Shown: one piece after another, positions 45,145 to 53,247 of the stretch | How positions within the stretch are numbered: the stretch's first letter is position 1 | Layout of the letters: each line of letters starts with the position of its first letter | NCBI GenBank assembly: GCA_029880545.1 | Contig: JAOUOD010000004.1 | Span: 62,001-126,000 of the forward strand | DNA length: 64,000 nucleotides | DNA from: Gammaproteobacteria bacterium | GTDB lineage: Bacteria > Pseudomonadota > Gammaproteobacteria > Acidiferrobacterales > SZUA-150 | Direction: 5' to 3' | Made by a program: the position numbers and the translations under genes | Notes under the pieces: generated by a model | Databases searched by the model: none | The model's input: only the letters and a program-made list of their open reading frames with translations | Told to the model about the DNA's origin: nothing

Positions 45145-47706
45145 ATGTCCAAACCAGCGTTAAGTCTCCTGACAAGGAGATTGGCGTCCATTGGTATTCC
45201 AATGACGCTGTGCCTGAGCCTCGCCAGTCCTATCGCTTTCTCTGCGGAGAAAGACGAAGACGCCGCGAAACTCGACAAAGTACAAGTCACCGGTTCTCAC
45301 ATCAAGCGTACCGATATGGAAGGTCCATCACCGGTTCTGGTGATTGACAAGGAAGATATCGAGCGTTCTGGTGTCAGCACTGTTTCCGAACTGCTTCAGA
45401 ACCTGACTTCAAACGGCGGCGGTGCCTACGATGAGAAGTTCAGTAACTCTTTCGCACCGGGTTCATCAGCCATCTCCATGCGCGGTCTGGGCCAGGATGC
45501 TACCCTGGTATTGATTAATGGTCGTCGCGTTGCCAACTACGGCTTCTCCCAGAACATCACCGATTCATTCGTTGACCTGAACAGCATTCCGCTGGGCGCC
45601 ATCGAACGCATCGAAATCCTGAAAGACGGCGCCTCTGCTGTATACGGTTCTGAAGCACTGGCCGGTGTTATCAACTTCATCTTGAAGGATAACTACCAGG
45701 GCGCTTCTGGTGACGTTCGTGTCGGCGCAACTGCCGGTGGCGGCGGTGACGAGCAGGCGTTCAACTTCATTGGTGGCACCAGCAACGGCAAGACCAGCCT
45801 GAACTTTGCGTTGAACTACTTCGATCGTGAAATTGTCATGCTCACCGATCGTGATTTCTCGTCCAGTGCTGATCAAACTGCCAATGGTGGTTATGACTTC
45901 CGAAGCTCGGCTTACCCGATCTCGAACGTTCGTTCAGCGACTACAGGCGCATGGATCGATATCAATGGCTTCTTTGATTACAACCCGTTCATGTCGTTGA
46001 TTCCATCCACCACCCGCGCCGGTTCACTGGTGAACTTTAATCACCAGCTGGGCGGCGGTATCGACATGTTTGCGTCGGTATCATTCAACCAGAACAAGAC
46101 CTACTCTGAAATGGCGCCGACCCCGTTGTTCGGTGACGTGGAAGGTGTTGTGGTTCCTACTGCTCAGCCATTCAATACATACGGTGAAGACGTATTTGTT
46201 CGCTGGCGTATGCTGGAAATGGGTCCACGTACCAGCTCCATTGAAACCGCAGCCACTCGTGGCCTCGTCGGTATCAAGGGCGACTTTGCTGGATGGGACT
46301 GGGAACTGGCCACTACTCGTAGCCGTTCTCGTACCGTGGATACCGGTTCCAACTACGTGAATCGCCTGGCCCTGATTGGCGCCATTAATGACGGCACCAT
46401 TAACCCGTTCGGCACTACGACCAATGATCAGGCCGTACTGGACAGCATCCGTGCCAGCACCAGTCGTATCGCCATTTCCAACCTGGAAGCCTGGGATTTC
46501 AAGGCAGCCGGCGAAGTCATGCAACTGCCAGCCGGTCCTCTGTCCATGGCGGTCGGTCTGGAAAGTCGTGAAGAGCGTGTCAGCGACAACCCGGACTCCC
46601 TGTCTGCGCAGGGCCAGATCATCGGTTCCGGTGGCACGTCTTCCAACGGCAGTCGTGAGCTGACGTCTTTCCACGTGGAAGCCAGCGCACCGCTTATGAG
46701 TGGCCTGGAACTGCAGGTTGCCGGTCGTCGTGATGACTACAGTGACTTCGGTGCGACCACCAACCCGAAAATCGCCCTGCGTTACCAGCCGATCGACATG
46801 GTGGTACTGCGCGGTTCTTATGGCACCGGTTTCCGGGCGCCGTCACTGGCCGAACTGTACCTGGGCGAGTCTGAGTCCTATCCTTTCCTGATTGATACCA
46901 GTCGCTGTCAATATACTGGCGCCAGCGCGGATTGTGGTGGTTCACAGTACCGCACGATCTTCGCCGGTAACCCGGACCTGGATCCGGAAACTTCAGAGTC
47001 CACGTACTTCGGTCTGGTTCTGGAACCGTTGAAGGGCTTCAGCATCGGTTATGACTTGTGGAGCTACGTGCACGACGACGTTATCGATGCCAACACTCAG
47101 TACATCCTGGACAATGAAAGTTCATTCCCGGGCCGCGTAAACCGTGGACCATCAACTGGTGTTGATCCGGTAACAGGTAACCCGATTCCTGGTCAAATCC
47201 TGTTCATTAACGATGGCTTCACCAACATCGCCGGCCAGAAGACCAACGGTTATGACCTGTCTCTGAACTACGGTCTGAAACTGGGTGGTGGCAAGCTGGG
47301 CTTCTCCTACGTATCTACCGTAGTGCAGTCCTTCAAGCGTCGTCCGATCCCGACCGAACCGTACGAAGAACTGATCGGCGAGTACAACCGTCCGAAGGAG
47401 CGTAACCAGTTTGGTATTGCATGGGATGCAGCCAGCTACACGGTTAACCTGACCCGTAACTTCATCGATAGCTACAATGCCGGCTACCCGGATGCTACTA
47501 CTGGTGAGGAAACCACGGTTGATGAGTTTGTCACCTGGGATTTGAACGTGGCTTACAACTCCGGTTACGGCAAGTTCAGCGTTGGTGCCAACAACCTGAC
47601 CGACGAAGATCCGCCGTTCTCTAATGCCGAAGCCGAAGGTTATGACTTCTCAGTTCATGACCCACGCGGACGCTTCTCGTACATTCGCTACGCACTGGAT
47701 TTCTGA
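45145..47706 (+). CDS. TonB-dependent outer-membrane receptor
   Basis: 853 residues. After a signal peptide (about residues 1-34, ending AFSA) comes a plug domain: VTGSHIKRTDMEGPSPVLVI, SELLQNLTSNGGG, SAISMRGLGQDATLVLINGR and SAVYGSEALAGVINFILK. The remainder is a 22-strand barrel ending in an aromatic residue (RYALDF). No haem or siderophore motif is obvious; this subgroup is common in marine gammaproteobacteria and is often tied to peptide or carbohydrate uptake. Codon choice is noticeably more biased (CGT, CTG, GGT, AAC, TTC) than in the neighbours, indicating very high expression. Located upstream of a complete TonB system. Confidence 0.93.
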   Translation: MSKPALSLLTRRLASIGIPMTLCLSLASPIAFSAEKDEDAAKLDKVQVTGSHIKRTDMEGPSPVLVIDKEDIERSGVSTVSELLQNLTSNGGGAYDEKFSNSFAPGSSAISMRGLGQDATLVLINGRRVANYGFSQNITDSFVDLNSIPLGAIERIEILKDGASAVYGSEALAGVINFILKDNYQGASGDVRVGATAGGGGDEQAFNFIGGTSNGKTSLNFALNYFDREIVMLTDRDFSSSADQTANGGYDFRSSAYPISNVRSATTGAWIDINGFFDYNPFMSLIPSTTRAGSLVNFNHQLGGGIDMFASVSFNQNKTYSEMAPTPLFGDVEGVVVPTAQPFNTYGEDVFVRWRMLEMGPRTSSIETAATRGLVGIKGDFAGWDWELATTRSRSRTVDTGSNYVNRLALIGAINDGTINPFGTTTNDQAVLDSIRASTSRIAISNLEAWDFKAAGEVMQLPAGPLSMAVGLESREERVSDNPDSLSAQGQIIGSGGTSSNGSRELTSFHVEASAPLMSGLELQVAGRRDDYSDFGATTNPKIALRYQPIDMVVLRGSYGTGFRAPSLAELYLGESESYPFLIDTSRCQYTGASADCGGSQYRTIFAGNPDLDPETSESTYFGLVLEPLKGFSIGYDLWSYVHDDVIDANTQYILDNESSFPGRVNRGPSTGVDPVTGNPIPGQILFINDGFTNIAGQKTNGYDLSLNYGLKLGGGKLGFSYVSTVVQSFKRRPIPTEPYEELIGEYNRPKERNQFGIAWDAASYTVNLTRNFIDSYNAGYPDATTGEETTVDEFVTWDLNVAYNSGYGKFSVGANNLTDEDPPFSNAEAEGYDFSVHDPRGRFSYIRYALDF

Positions 47707-47739
47707 TCCGACGTAGAGTTGTAACGACAAGTAAAAATC

Positions 47740-47776
47740 GGGGGAGGCCTTTATGGCTTCCCCCTTTTTTTATTTT
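47740..47776 (+). terminator. Strong terminator after the TonB receptor
   Basis: Stem GGGGGAGGCC / GGCTTCCCCC (one G-T pair), loop TTTAT, followed by TTTTTTTATTTTTT. It separates the receptor transcript from the TonB2-type operon. Confidence 0.92.
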
Positions 47777-48068
47777 TTCTTTTTGGTCCGGGCGTCAAAT
47801 AATTGACGCGGAATTTCAGTGCAAACCACTGGAAATCTGAGGAAAGTGATGTAAAGTGTAGCGATATCCCGGGCGGCCTGGCCGATTGGGCATTGCAAAC
47901 ACTGGACTAAAAAGAAAAAATATACACGTTTTTGATTTGGCTTTGGTGACGACTATATCCACGAACAACGGATTATCCCCAATGTGTTAGCAGCCCGGTC
48001 AGTTGCAGACGGTGGCAAAATTATTGTGTCGGAAACGACAACGACAAAGCGAGTACAGGAGTGAATTA
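47777..48068 (+). promoter_or_regulatory. Upstream region of the TonB2-type operon
   Basis: A gap of about 290 bp without genes. One candidate promoter is TTGATT (47932-47937), 16-bp spacer, TATATC (47954-47959), about 110 bp before the DUF3450 start. AGGAG lies just before ATG 48069. No regulator site recognised. Confidence 0.4.
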
Positions 48069-48863
48069 ATGCATCCGAAAACAGGCTCTTCCCGCGCCAG
48101 TGCGCTGGGTTTATTGATGCTGGTATTAGCCGCCCCCGGTTTTGCGGCGGACCCGGCCAAGGATGACGGCCTCAAGCAGGCGGTCACCACCCAGTCCGGT
48201 GTGGATGCAGCGGCCCGGTCAACCCAGACCAGGATTGACGCCATGTCCACCAAGACCCAGCAAATGGTCGAGGATTACAAGTACACGCTGCGGCAAACAG
48301 AAAGCCTGCGCCTGTACAACAACCACCTGGAAAAGCTGATCGACTCGCAGGTCAAGGAGATGGAGTCCATCAAGCAGCAGATGGTCAGCATCGAAGAGAC
48401 CAATCGCGAAATTATTCCGCTGATCATGCGCATGACCGACACCCTGTCCAAGTTCATCGAGCTTGACGCGCCATTCCTCAAGGAAGAGCGCGGCAACCGG
48501 GTTGGCGAAATCCGCGATATGATCAACCGTGCCGATGTGACCGTGGCGGAAAAATACCGCCGCATCATGGAAGCCTACCAGATCGAACTGGAATACAGCC
48601 GCACCATCGAGGCCTATCACGACGTTGTTGCCATCGGCGGCAAGGATGTTACCGTGGATATCCTGCGTGTTGGTCGGGTTGCACTCATGTACCAGACCCT
48701 GGATGGTTCCGATTCCGGCATCTGGAACAACGGCAAGCGCGCCTGGGAAGAATTGCCCGGCAAGTATGATGATTCAATCCAGAAGGGATTGCGCATAGCG
48801 CGCAAGCAGGCGGCACCCGAACTGATTACCATGCCCGTCAAGGCACCGGAGGCAATTCAATGA
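48069..48863 (+). CDS. DUF3450 protein of the TonB2-type system
   Basis: 264 residues from ATG 48069 with AGGAG upstream. A signal peptide ends at GFAA, followed by an extended coiled coil (about 35-130, with SLRLYNNHLEKLIDSQVKEM) and a conserved domain (LDAPFLKEERGNRVGEIRDM, FSRTIEAYHD-like SRTIEAYHDVVAIGG). DUF3450 proteins are the first gene of this cluster in Vibrio and Shewanella and are periplasmic. The role may be to link the TonB complex to the envelope. Its stop overlaps the next start by ATGA. Confidence 0.9.
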   Translation: MHPKTGSSRASALGLLMLVLAAPGFAADPAKDDGLKQAVTTQSGVDAAARSTQTRIDAMSTKTQQMVEDYKYTLRQTESLRLYNNHLEKLIDSQVKEMESIKQQMVSIEETNREIIPLIMRMTDTLSKFIELDAPFLKEERGNRVGEIRDMINRADVTVAEKYRRIMEAYQIELEYSRTIEAYHDVVAIGGKDVTVDILRVGRVALMYQTLDGSDSGIWNNGKRAWEELPGKYDDSIQKGLRIARKQAAPELITMPVKAPEAIQ

Positions 48864-50215
48864 AAAAGCTTGTATTGGCAACACTAATCTCCGGCCTGTG
48901 TATTACCCCTGCGTGGGCGGCGGATGAACCCGCCAAGGCTGATCCGTTCGCGGAGTTGCTGCAAAAAGTCCAGCAGTCGAAAATCGAAGAAACTGCCGAG
49001 AACCGGCAGCGTCTGAAAAAATTTGCCGACGAAGAGTCCAAGCGTGCCGCGATGCTGGCCAAGGCCAAGCAGGAACTGGCGGCCGAGAAAGTGCGCAGCA
49101 CTCGCCTTAAGGCCGATTTCGACAAAAATGAAAAGAAGCTGACTGTCCTGGAAACCGAGTTGCGTGAGCAGCTGGGTTCTCTCGGCGAAGTATTCGGTGT
49201 GGTTCGCCAGGTTGCCGGAGATGCCCGGGCCAATTTCCAGAACTCCATTACCTCGGCCCATATCAAGGATCGTCAGCCGTTCCTCGGTGAATTGGCCAAG
49301 AGCAAGGAGTTGCCGGATATCGCCAAGCTGGAAAAACTCTGGTTTGAATTGCAGCGTGAAATCATCGAGTCCGGCAAAGTTGTGAAATTTGAAAGCCCGA
49401 TCCTGCTGCCCGACGGCGGTGAAGAAAACCGTCCGACCGTACGAGTGGGGCTGTTTAACCTGGTCTCTGACGGCGAGTTCCTGCGTTACCTGTCCGACAC
49501 CGACAAGGTTGCTGAATTGAGTCGGCAGCCGGCTGGCCAATATGGTTCCATGGCAGGAGACCTGGAAGATGCCAAGGAAGGATTTGTCGAGATGGCGGTA
49601 GATCCTTCGCGTGGCGTTATCCTGTCGCTGCTGGTACAAACGCCGAATCTTTTCGAGCGCCTGGCCCAGGGCAAGCTGGTCGGTTATATCATTGTATTGC
49701 TGGGCCTCGCCGGCCTGGCCATTGTTGCCCATCGGTACCTGGCCCTGAACAAGATCGACGCGGCGGTTAAGCGCCAGCTGCAAAGCAAGACCGCGGATCC
49801 GACCAATCCGCTGGGACGCATCCTGTCTGTTTATGAACAGAACCGGAATACTGACGTTGAGACGCTCGAACTGAAGATTGACGAAGCCATACTCAAGGAT
49901 ATCCCGGAGATTGAAAAAGGCCTGCCTATTATCAAGATCCTGGCCGTTATCGCACCGTTGTTGGGCCTGCTGGGTACGGTTACCGGTATGATTGAAACCT
50001 TCCAGGCGATCACCCTGTTTGGTACCGGTGATCCGAAGCTCATGGCCGGTGGTATATCCCAGGCGCTGGTCACCACGGTACTGGGCCTGGTAACAGCCAT
50101 CCCGCTGGTACTGCTCTATACGGTGGTCCACACCAAGAGCAAGTTCATCATCGGTGTGCTTGAAGAGCAGAGCGCCGGCTTGATTGCCATGCATGCAGAA
50201 GGTGCGAAGTCATAA
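48860..50215 (+). CDS. ttpC: Long MotA/TolQ/ExbB protein (TtpC-like)
   Basis: 451 residues. A signal peptide ends at AWAA; residues about 25-110 form a coiled coil, then a periplasmic domain reaches to about 265. Three membrane segments follow in the ExbB fold (KLVGYIIVLLGLAGLAIVAH, then IIKILAVIAPLLGLLGTVTG, then QALVTTVLGLVTAIPLVLLY). The extra N-terminal domain identifies the TtpC type, an essential fourth component of TonB2 complexes in Vibrio. It overlaps both neighbours by a few bases. Confidence 0.9.
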   Translation: MKKLVLATLISGLCITPAWAADEPAKADPFAELLQKVQQSKIEETAENRQRLKKFADEESKRAAMLAKAKQELAAEKVRSTRLKADFDKNEKKLTVLETELREQLGSLGEVFGVVRQVAGDARANFQNSITSAHIKDRQPFLGELAKSKELPDIAKLEKLWFELQREIIESGKVVKFESPILLPDGGEENRPTVRVGLFNLVSDGEFLRYLSDTDKVAELSRQPAGQYGSMAGDLEDAKEGFVEMAVDPSRGVILSLLVQTPNLFERLAQGKLVGYIIVLLGLAGLAIVAHRYLALNKIDAAVKRQLQSKTADPTNPLGRILSVYEQNRNTDVETLELKIDEAILKDIPEIEKGLPIIKILAVIAPLLGLLGTVTGMIETFQAITLFGTGDPKLMAGGISQALVTTVLGLVTAIPLVLLYTVVHTKSKFIIGVLEEQSAGLIAMHAEGAKS

Positions 50216-50745
50216 TGTATTTCCTGCTCGAGCCATTCACCAGCATCCGCGACTTCCTGTATACAGGCGGACAGGTGCTGTGGGTGATCCTGCTGATCAC
50301 CATTGTCTTGTGGACGCTGATCATCGAACGTTACTGGTATATGGGAAAGATATTCCCGGCATACGTTGAGTCGCTCAGCAAGAAATGGCAGGCGCGTGAG
50401 ATCAAGAACGACTGGTATGCGCACAAGATTCGCGAATATTATGTGGCCGAGGTGAAGTTCGAGCTTAATCGCAACCTGGGAATGATCAAGACCATCATCG
50501 CCCTGTGCCCGTTGCTCGGGCTGCTGGGAACGGTTACCGGTATCATCCATGTATTCGATGTAATGGCCGCGTTTGGTACTGGCAATGCGCGTGCCATGGC
50601 ATCGGGTGTATACATGGCAACGATTCCGACCATGGCCGGCCTGGTCAGCGCCCTGTCCGGATTTTATTTCAGTGCCAGGTTAAGTCATCGCGCCAGTCTT
50701 GAGCGCGAACGATTCAATGACCTGTTGCGTTTTTACGAGGATTAA
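50215..50745 (+). CDS. exbB: ExbB proton-channel subunit
   Basis: 176 residues, the short canonical ExbB. Three membrane helices: QVLWVILLITIVLWTLIIER, then ALCPLLGLLGTVTGIIHVFD, then GVYMATIPTMAGLVSALSGF. With ExbD it forms the proton channel that powers TonB. Starts one base inside the previous stop. Confidence 0.92.
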   Translation: MYFLLEPFTSIRDFLYTGGQVLWVILLITIVLWTLIIERYWYMGKIFPAYVESLSKKWQAREIKNDWYAHKIREYYVAEVKFELNRNLGMIKTIIALCPLLGLLGTVTGIIHVFDVMAAFGTGNARAMASGVYMATIPTMAGLVSALSGFYFSARLSHRASLERERFNDLLRFYED

Positions 50746-50747
50746 TC

Positions 50748-51149
50748 ATGAGAAGAAGACGATTTAATGATGAGGAAGAAGTAGAGGTCAACATGACCCC
50801 TATGCTCGACATCGTTTTCATTATGCTGATCTTTTTCATTGTCACCACATCCTTTGTCAAGGAATCCGGTGTTGATGTGAATCGCCCGAGTGCGAAGACG
50901 GCCGAGCGCAAGGAGCGTGGCAATATCCTGATCGGGATTACCGAGCAGAATGAAATCTGGATCGACAAGCGCAAAGTGGATATTTCCGCTGTACGCGCCA
51001 ATGTTGAACGGCTGCATGCTGAGAACCCTGAAGGTGCCGTTGTTATACAGGCGGACAAGAAATCAAAAACCGGGTTGCTGGTGGAAGTCATGGACCAGAC
51101 CAAGCTTGCCGGCGTGGATAACATATCCATTGCCGCAACCAACAACTGA
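50748..51149 (+). CDS. exbD: ExbD energy-transducing subunit
   Basis: 133 residues. A single N-terminal membrane helix (MTPMLDIVFIMLIFFIVTTS) contains the essential Asp for proton passage, followed by a periplasmic domain (VDVNRPSAKTAERKERGNIL to AGVDNISIAAT). Placed 2 bp after exbB. Confidence 0.93.
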   Translation: MRRRRFNDEEEVEVNMTPMLDIVFIMLIFFIVTTSFVKESGVDVNRPSAKTAERKERGNILIGITEQNEIWIDKRKVDISAVRANVERLHAENPEGAVVIQADKKSKTGLLVEVMDQTKLAGVDNISIAATNN

Positions 51150-51163
51150 TCGTCAGTGCAGTA

Positions 51164-51784
51164 ATGATTAACAACTGGTATTACACGAAATTTATTGCTG
51201 CAGGTGTTATCACCAGCCTTGCCATTTTTTATGTCATGCAGGGTTTGATCAGCCATGATCTTAAGTACAAGAGCGCGAAAAACAACGGCGCCGCCATTGA
51301 TTTTATCCGGTTGAAGCGGGACTCTGATACTGAGCTCAAAACCCGCCAGAAGCTGAAGAAGCCCGAGCCCAAGCAGCCACCGCAAAAGCCGGTTACCAAG
51401 ATCGCTGAACAAAGTCGCCCGGACATGCCGGACCTGAACATCAAGATACCGCAACTGGCACGACACAAGATGACCGGTGGACCATTCCTCGGTGCCGGCG
51501 GCGGTTCGCGCGACGGTGACGTAGTGCCGGTTGTTCGTATTCCGCCACAGTATCCCCGTCGCGCGGCCATGTCTGGAACCGAGGGCTGGGTGAAGGTTGA
51601 ATTTACAATTATGGAAGATGGAACCGTCGCCGAAGCCGTCGTTGTGGATTCCAAGCCGCGCCAGGTATTTGATCGTGCTGCTATCCAGGCGATCCTGAAG
51701 TGGAAATTCCGGGCGAAACTTGAAGGTGGCAAACCTGTGCGCCAGCGCGCAACCCAGACCATCGAATTCAAGCTGGAACAGTAA
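51164..51784 (+). CDS. tonB: Energy transducer TonB (TonB2 type)
   Basis: 206 residues. N-terminal anchor FIAAGVITSLAIFYVMQ, then a short Pro/Lys linker (LKKPEPKQPPQKPVTK), then the C-terminal TonB domain: IPPQYPRRAAMSGTEGWVKV, then EFTIMEDGTVAEAVVVDSKP, then FDRAAIQAILKWKFRAKLEG. Shorter than classical TonB, as in TonB2 proteins. It contacts the TonB box of receptors such as the one upstream. Confidence 0.93.
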   Translation: MINNWYYTKFIAAGVITSLAIFYVMQGLISHDLKYKSAKNNGAAIDFIRLKRDSDTELKTRQKLKKPEPKQPPQKPVTKIAEQSRPDMPDLNIKIPQLARHKMTGGPFLGAGGGSRDGDVVPVVRIPPQYPRRAAMSGTEGWVKVEFTIMEDGTVAEAVVVDSKPRQVFDRAAIQAILKWKFRAKLEGGKPVRQRATQTIEFKLEQ

Positions 51785-51794
51785 GAGGCTAAAT

Positions 51795-53174
51795 ATGGTG
51801 TTCCGTAAAATATTGTCCCTGTTGATTCTCGCCAGCCTGGCGCCACAGGTACATGCCGCGAACAATCTTACAGAGCGCATGCACAAGCACCTGGGTGACG
51901 TGCAGTTGATGATTGGCGATGAGAAATATGACCAGGCAAAATCCAAGCTGGATACCATTTTTCCGTCCATGGAGCATGATCCTTACTTGCGTACGCTGGG
52001 ACACCAGACCTACGCCTTTATCTATGCCTCGAAGGAGCAGTATCCCAAGGCCGAGCGTCATTTTGAGGATGCACTGAAAAACAACACCATCCCCGAATCG
52101 CTGGCTCATTCGATCCTGTACAACCTGGCCCAGGTCTACATGGCCCAGGAGCAGTACAAAAAGACTATCGATACGGTCAAGCGCTGTTTCACTTACGAAA
52201 CCAAACCGATTGGTCGAACTCATGCGCTGGCGGGCATCTCCTATGCGCAGCTGAAATCTCCGGATAATGCAATCAAGCACCTGGAAATCGCCATCAGGAA
52301 TGATGATCAGGCCCAGGAGGCCTGGTACAAGTTGTTGCTTGGTTTGTATTTCCAGAAAAAGGATTACCAGAACGCAATCACCATTCTCGAAGAAATGGTC
52401 AGGGAATTTCCCAAGACCCGGGAATACTGGCAACAGTTGTCAGGCTTGTATTTTACTGTCGGCAATACAACGCGCTCGTTGACAGTCTATGAACTGGCGA
52501 GAAAGATGGGTTACCTTGAAAAGGAAACCGAGTACATGAATCTCGCGAAGATGTACGCGTTTAACCAGGACCCCTTTGAAGCGGCCAGCGTGGTTCAGGA
52601 AGGACTGGAAAAGGAAATGGTCAAGCCGACCGAAAAGAACCTGAAGTTCCTGTCCGAAGCATGGCTGCAGGCCAAGGAGCATGACAAAGCGCTGGAAGCG
52701 CTGTTACAGGCCGCCAAGGTGACAGACAACCCGGATCTGTATTACAGCGCTGCGCAGGTTAATCTCGATATGTCCAAGTGGTCCGAGGCGGTAAAAGCCG
52801 CGACCAAGGCTACTCGAAGTCGTGAACCCAAGATGCGGGCCAAGGCTTACCTGGTCAAGGGCATCGCCCAGTATGAAAACAAGCAATACAGTGATGCGAT
52901 TCTGACGTTCAGGCATCTGCAAGATCTCAAGGTTCCTGCATCGGCCAAGGACGATGTAAAAAGCCAGAAAAAACAGGCAGGACAATGGATTGCCCACATT
53001 CAAGATGAAATGGGCATGATGGATGAGGAAGTGGCCAAGGCAATAAAGGACAAGGTTGCTGCGGTGCTGGACAAGGACAAGACCCTGGCTGCGGAAAACG
53101 CAATCCAGAAAGCAAAAAAAGAGGTAAAGTCTGATGGCAAGTCAGCAGGTTCAGCTGACAAACCGGAAAAATAG
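51795..53174 (+). CDS. Secreted TPR protein of the TonB2-type system
   Basis: 459 residues from ATG 51795, the first ATG with a ribosome site (AGAGG) after the tonB stop. A signal peptide ends at VHA. About eight TPR-like helix pairs follow (for example PKAERHFEDALKNNTIP, KSPDNAIKHLEIAIRNDDQA, DKALEALLQAAKVTDNPDLY), then a Lys-rich C-terminal tail. This is the sixth gene of the Vibrio-type cluster; a periplasmic scaffold role is likely. Confidence 0.88.
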   Translation: MVFRKILSLLILASLAPQVHAANNLTERMHKHLGDVQLMIGDEKYDQAKSKLDTIFPSMEHDPYLRTLGHQTYAFIYASKEQYPKAERHFEDALKNNTIPESLAHSILYNLAQVYMAQEQYKKTIDTVKRCFTYETKPIGRTHALAGISYAQLKSPDNAIKHLEIAIRNDDQAQEAWYKLLLGLYFQKKDYQNAITILEEMVREFPKTREYWQQLSGLYFTVGNTTRSLTVYELARKMGYLEKETEYMNLAKMYAFNQDPFEAASVVQEGLEKEMVKPTEKNLKFLSEAWLQAKEHDKALEALLQAAKVTDNPDLYYSAAQVNLDMSKWSEAVKAATKATRSREPKMRAKAYLVKGIAQYENKQYSDAILTFRHLQDLKVPASAKDDVKSQKKQAGQWIAHIQDEMGMMDEEVAKAIKDKVAAVLDKDKTLAAENAIQKAKKEVKSDGKSAGSADKPEK

Positions 53175-53247
53175 CAGCCAACAACAATAACAGTCTGCCG
53201 TCCCAATGCTGGTTCATATTGGAGCCAGTGCAGTATGGAGAGACATC

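Noticed and set aside
48884-50194. 436-codon open frame on the minus strand
   Set aside because: Antisense shadow of the TtpC-like ExbB gene. Gln-, Arg- and Leu-rich translation comes from the codon usage of the sense gene.
50714-51970. 418-codon minus-strand frame spanning several genes
   Set aside because: Covers exbD and tonB antisense; no ribosome site and no coherent domain.
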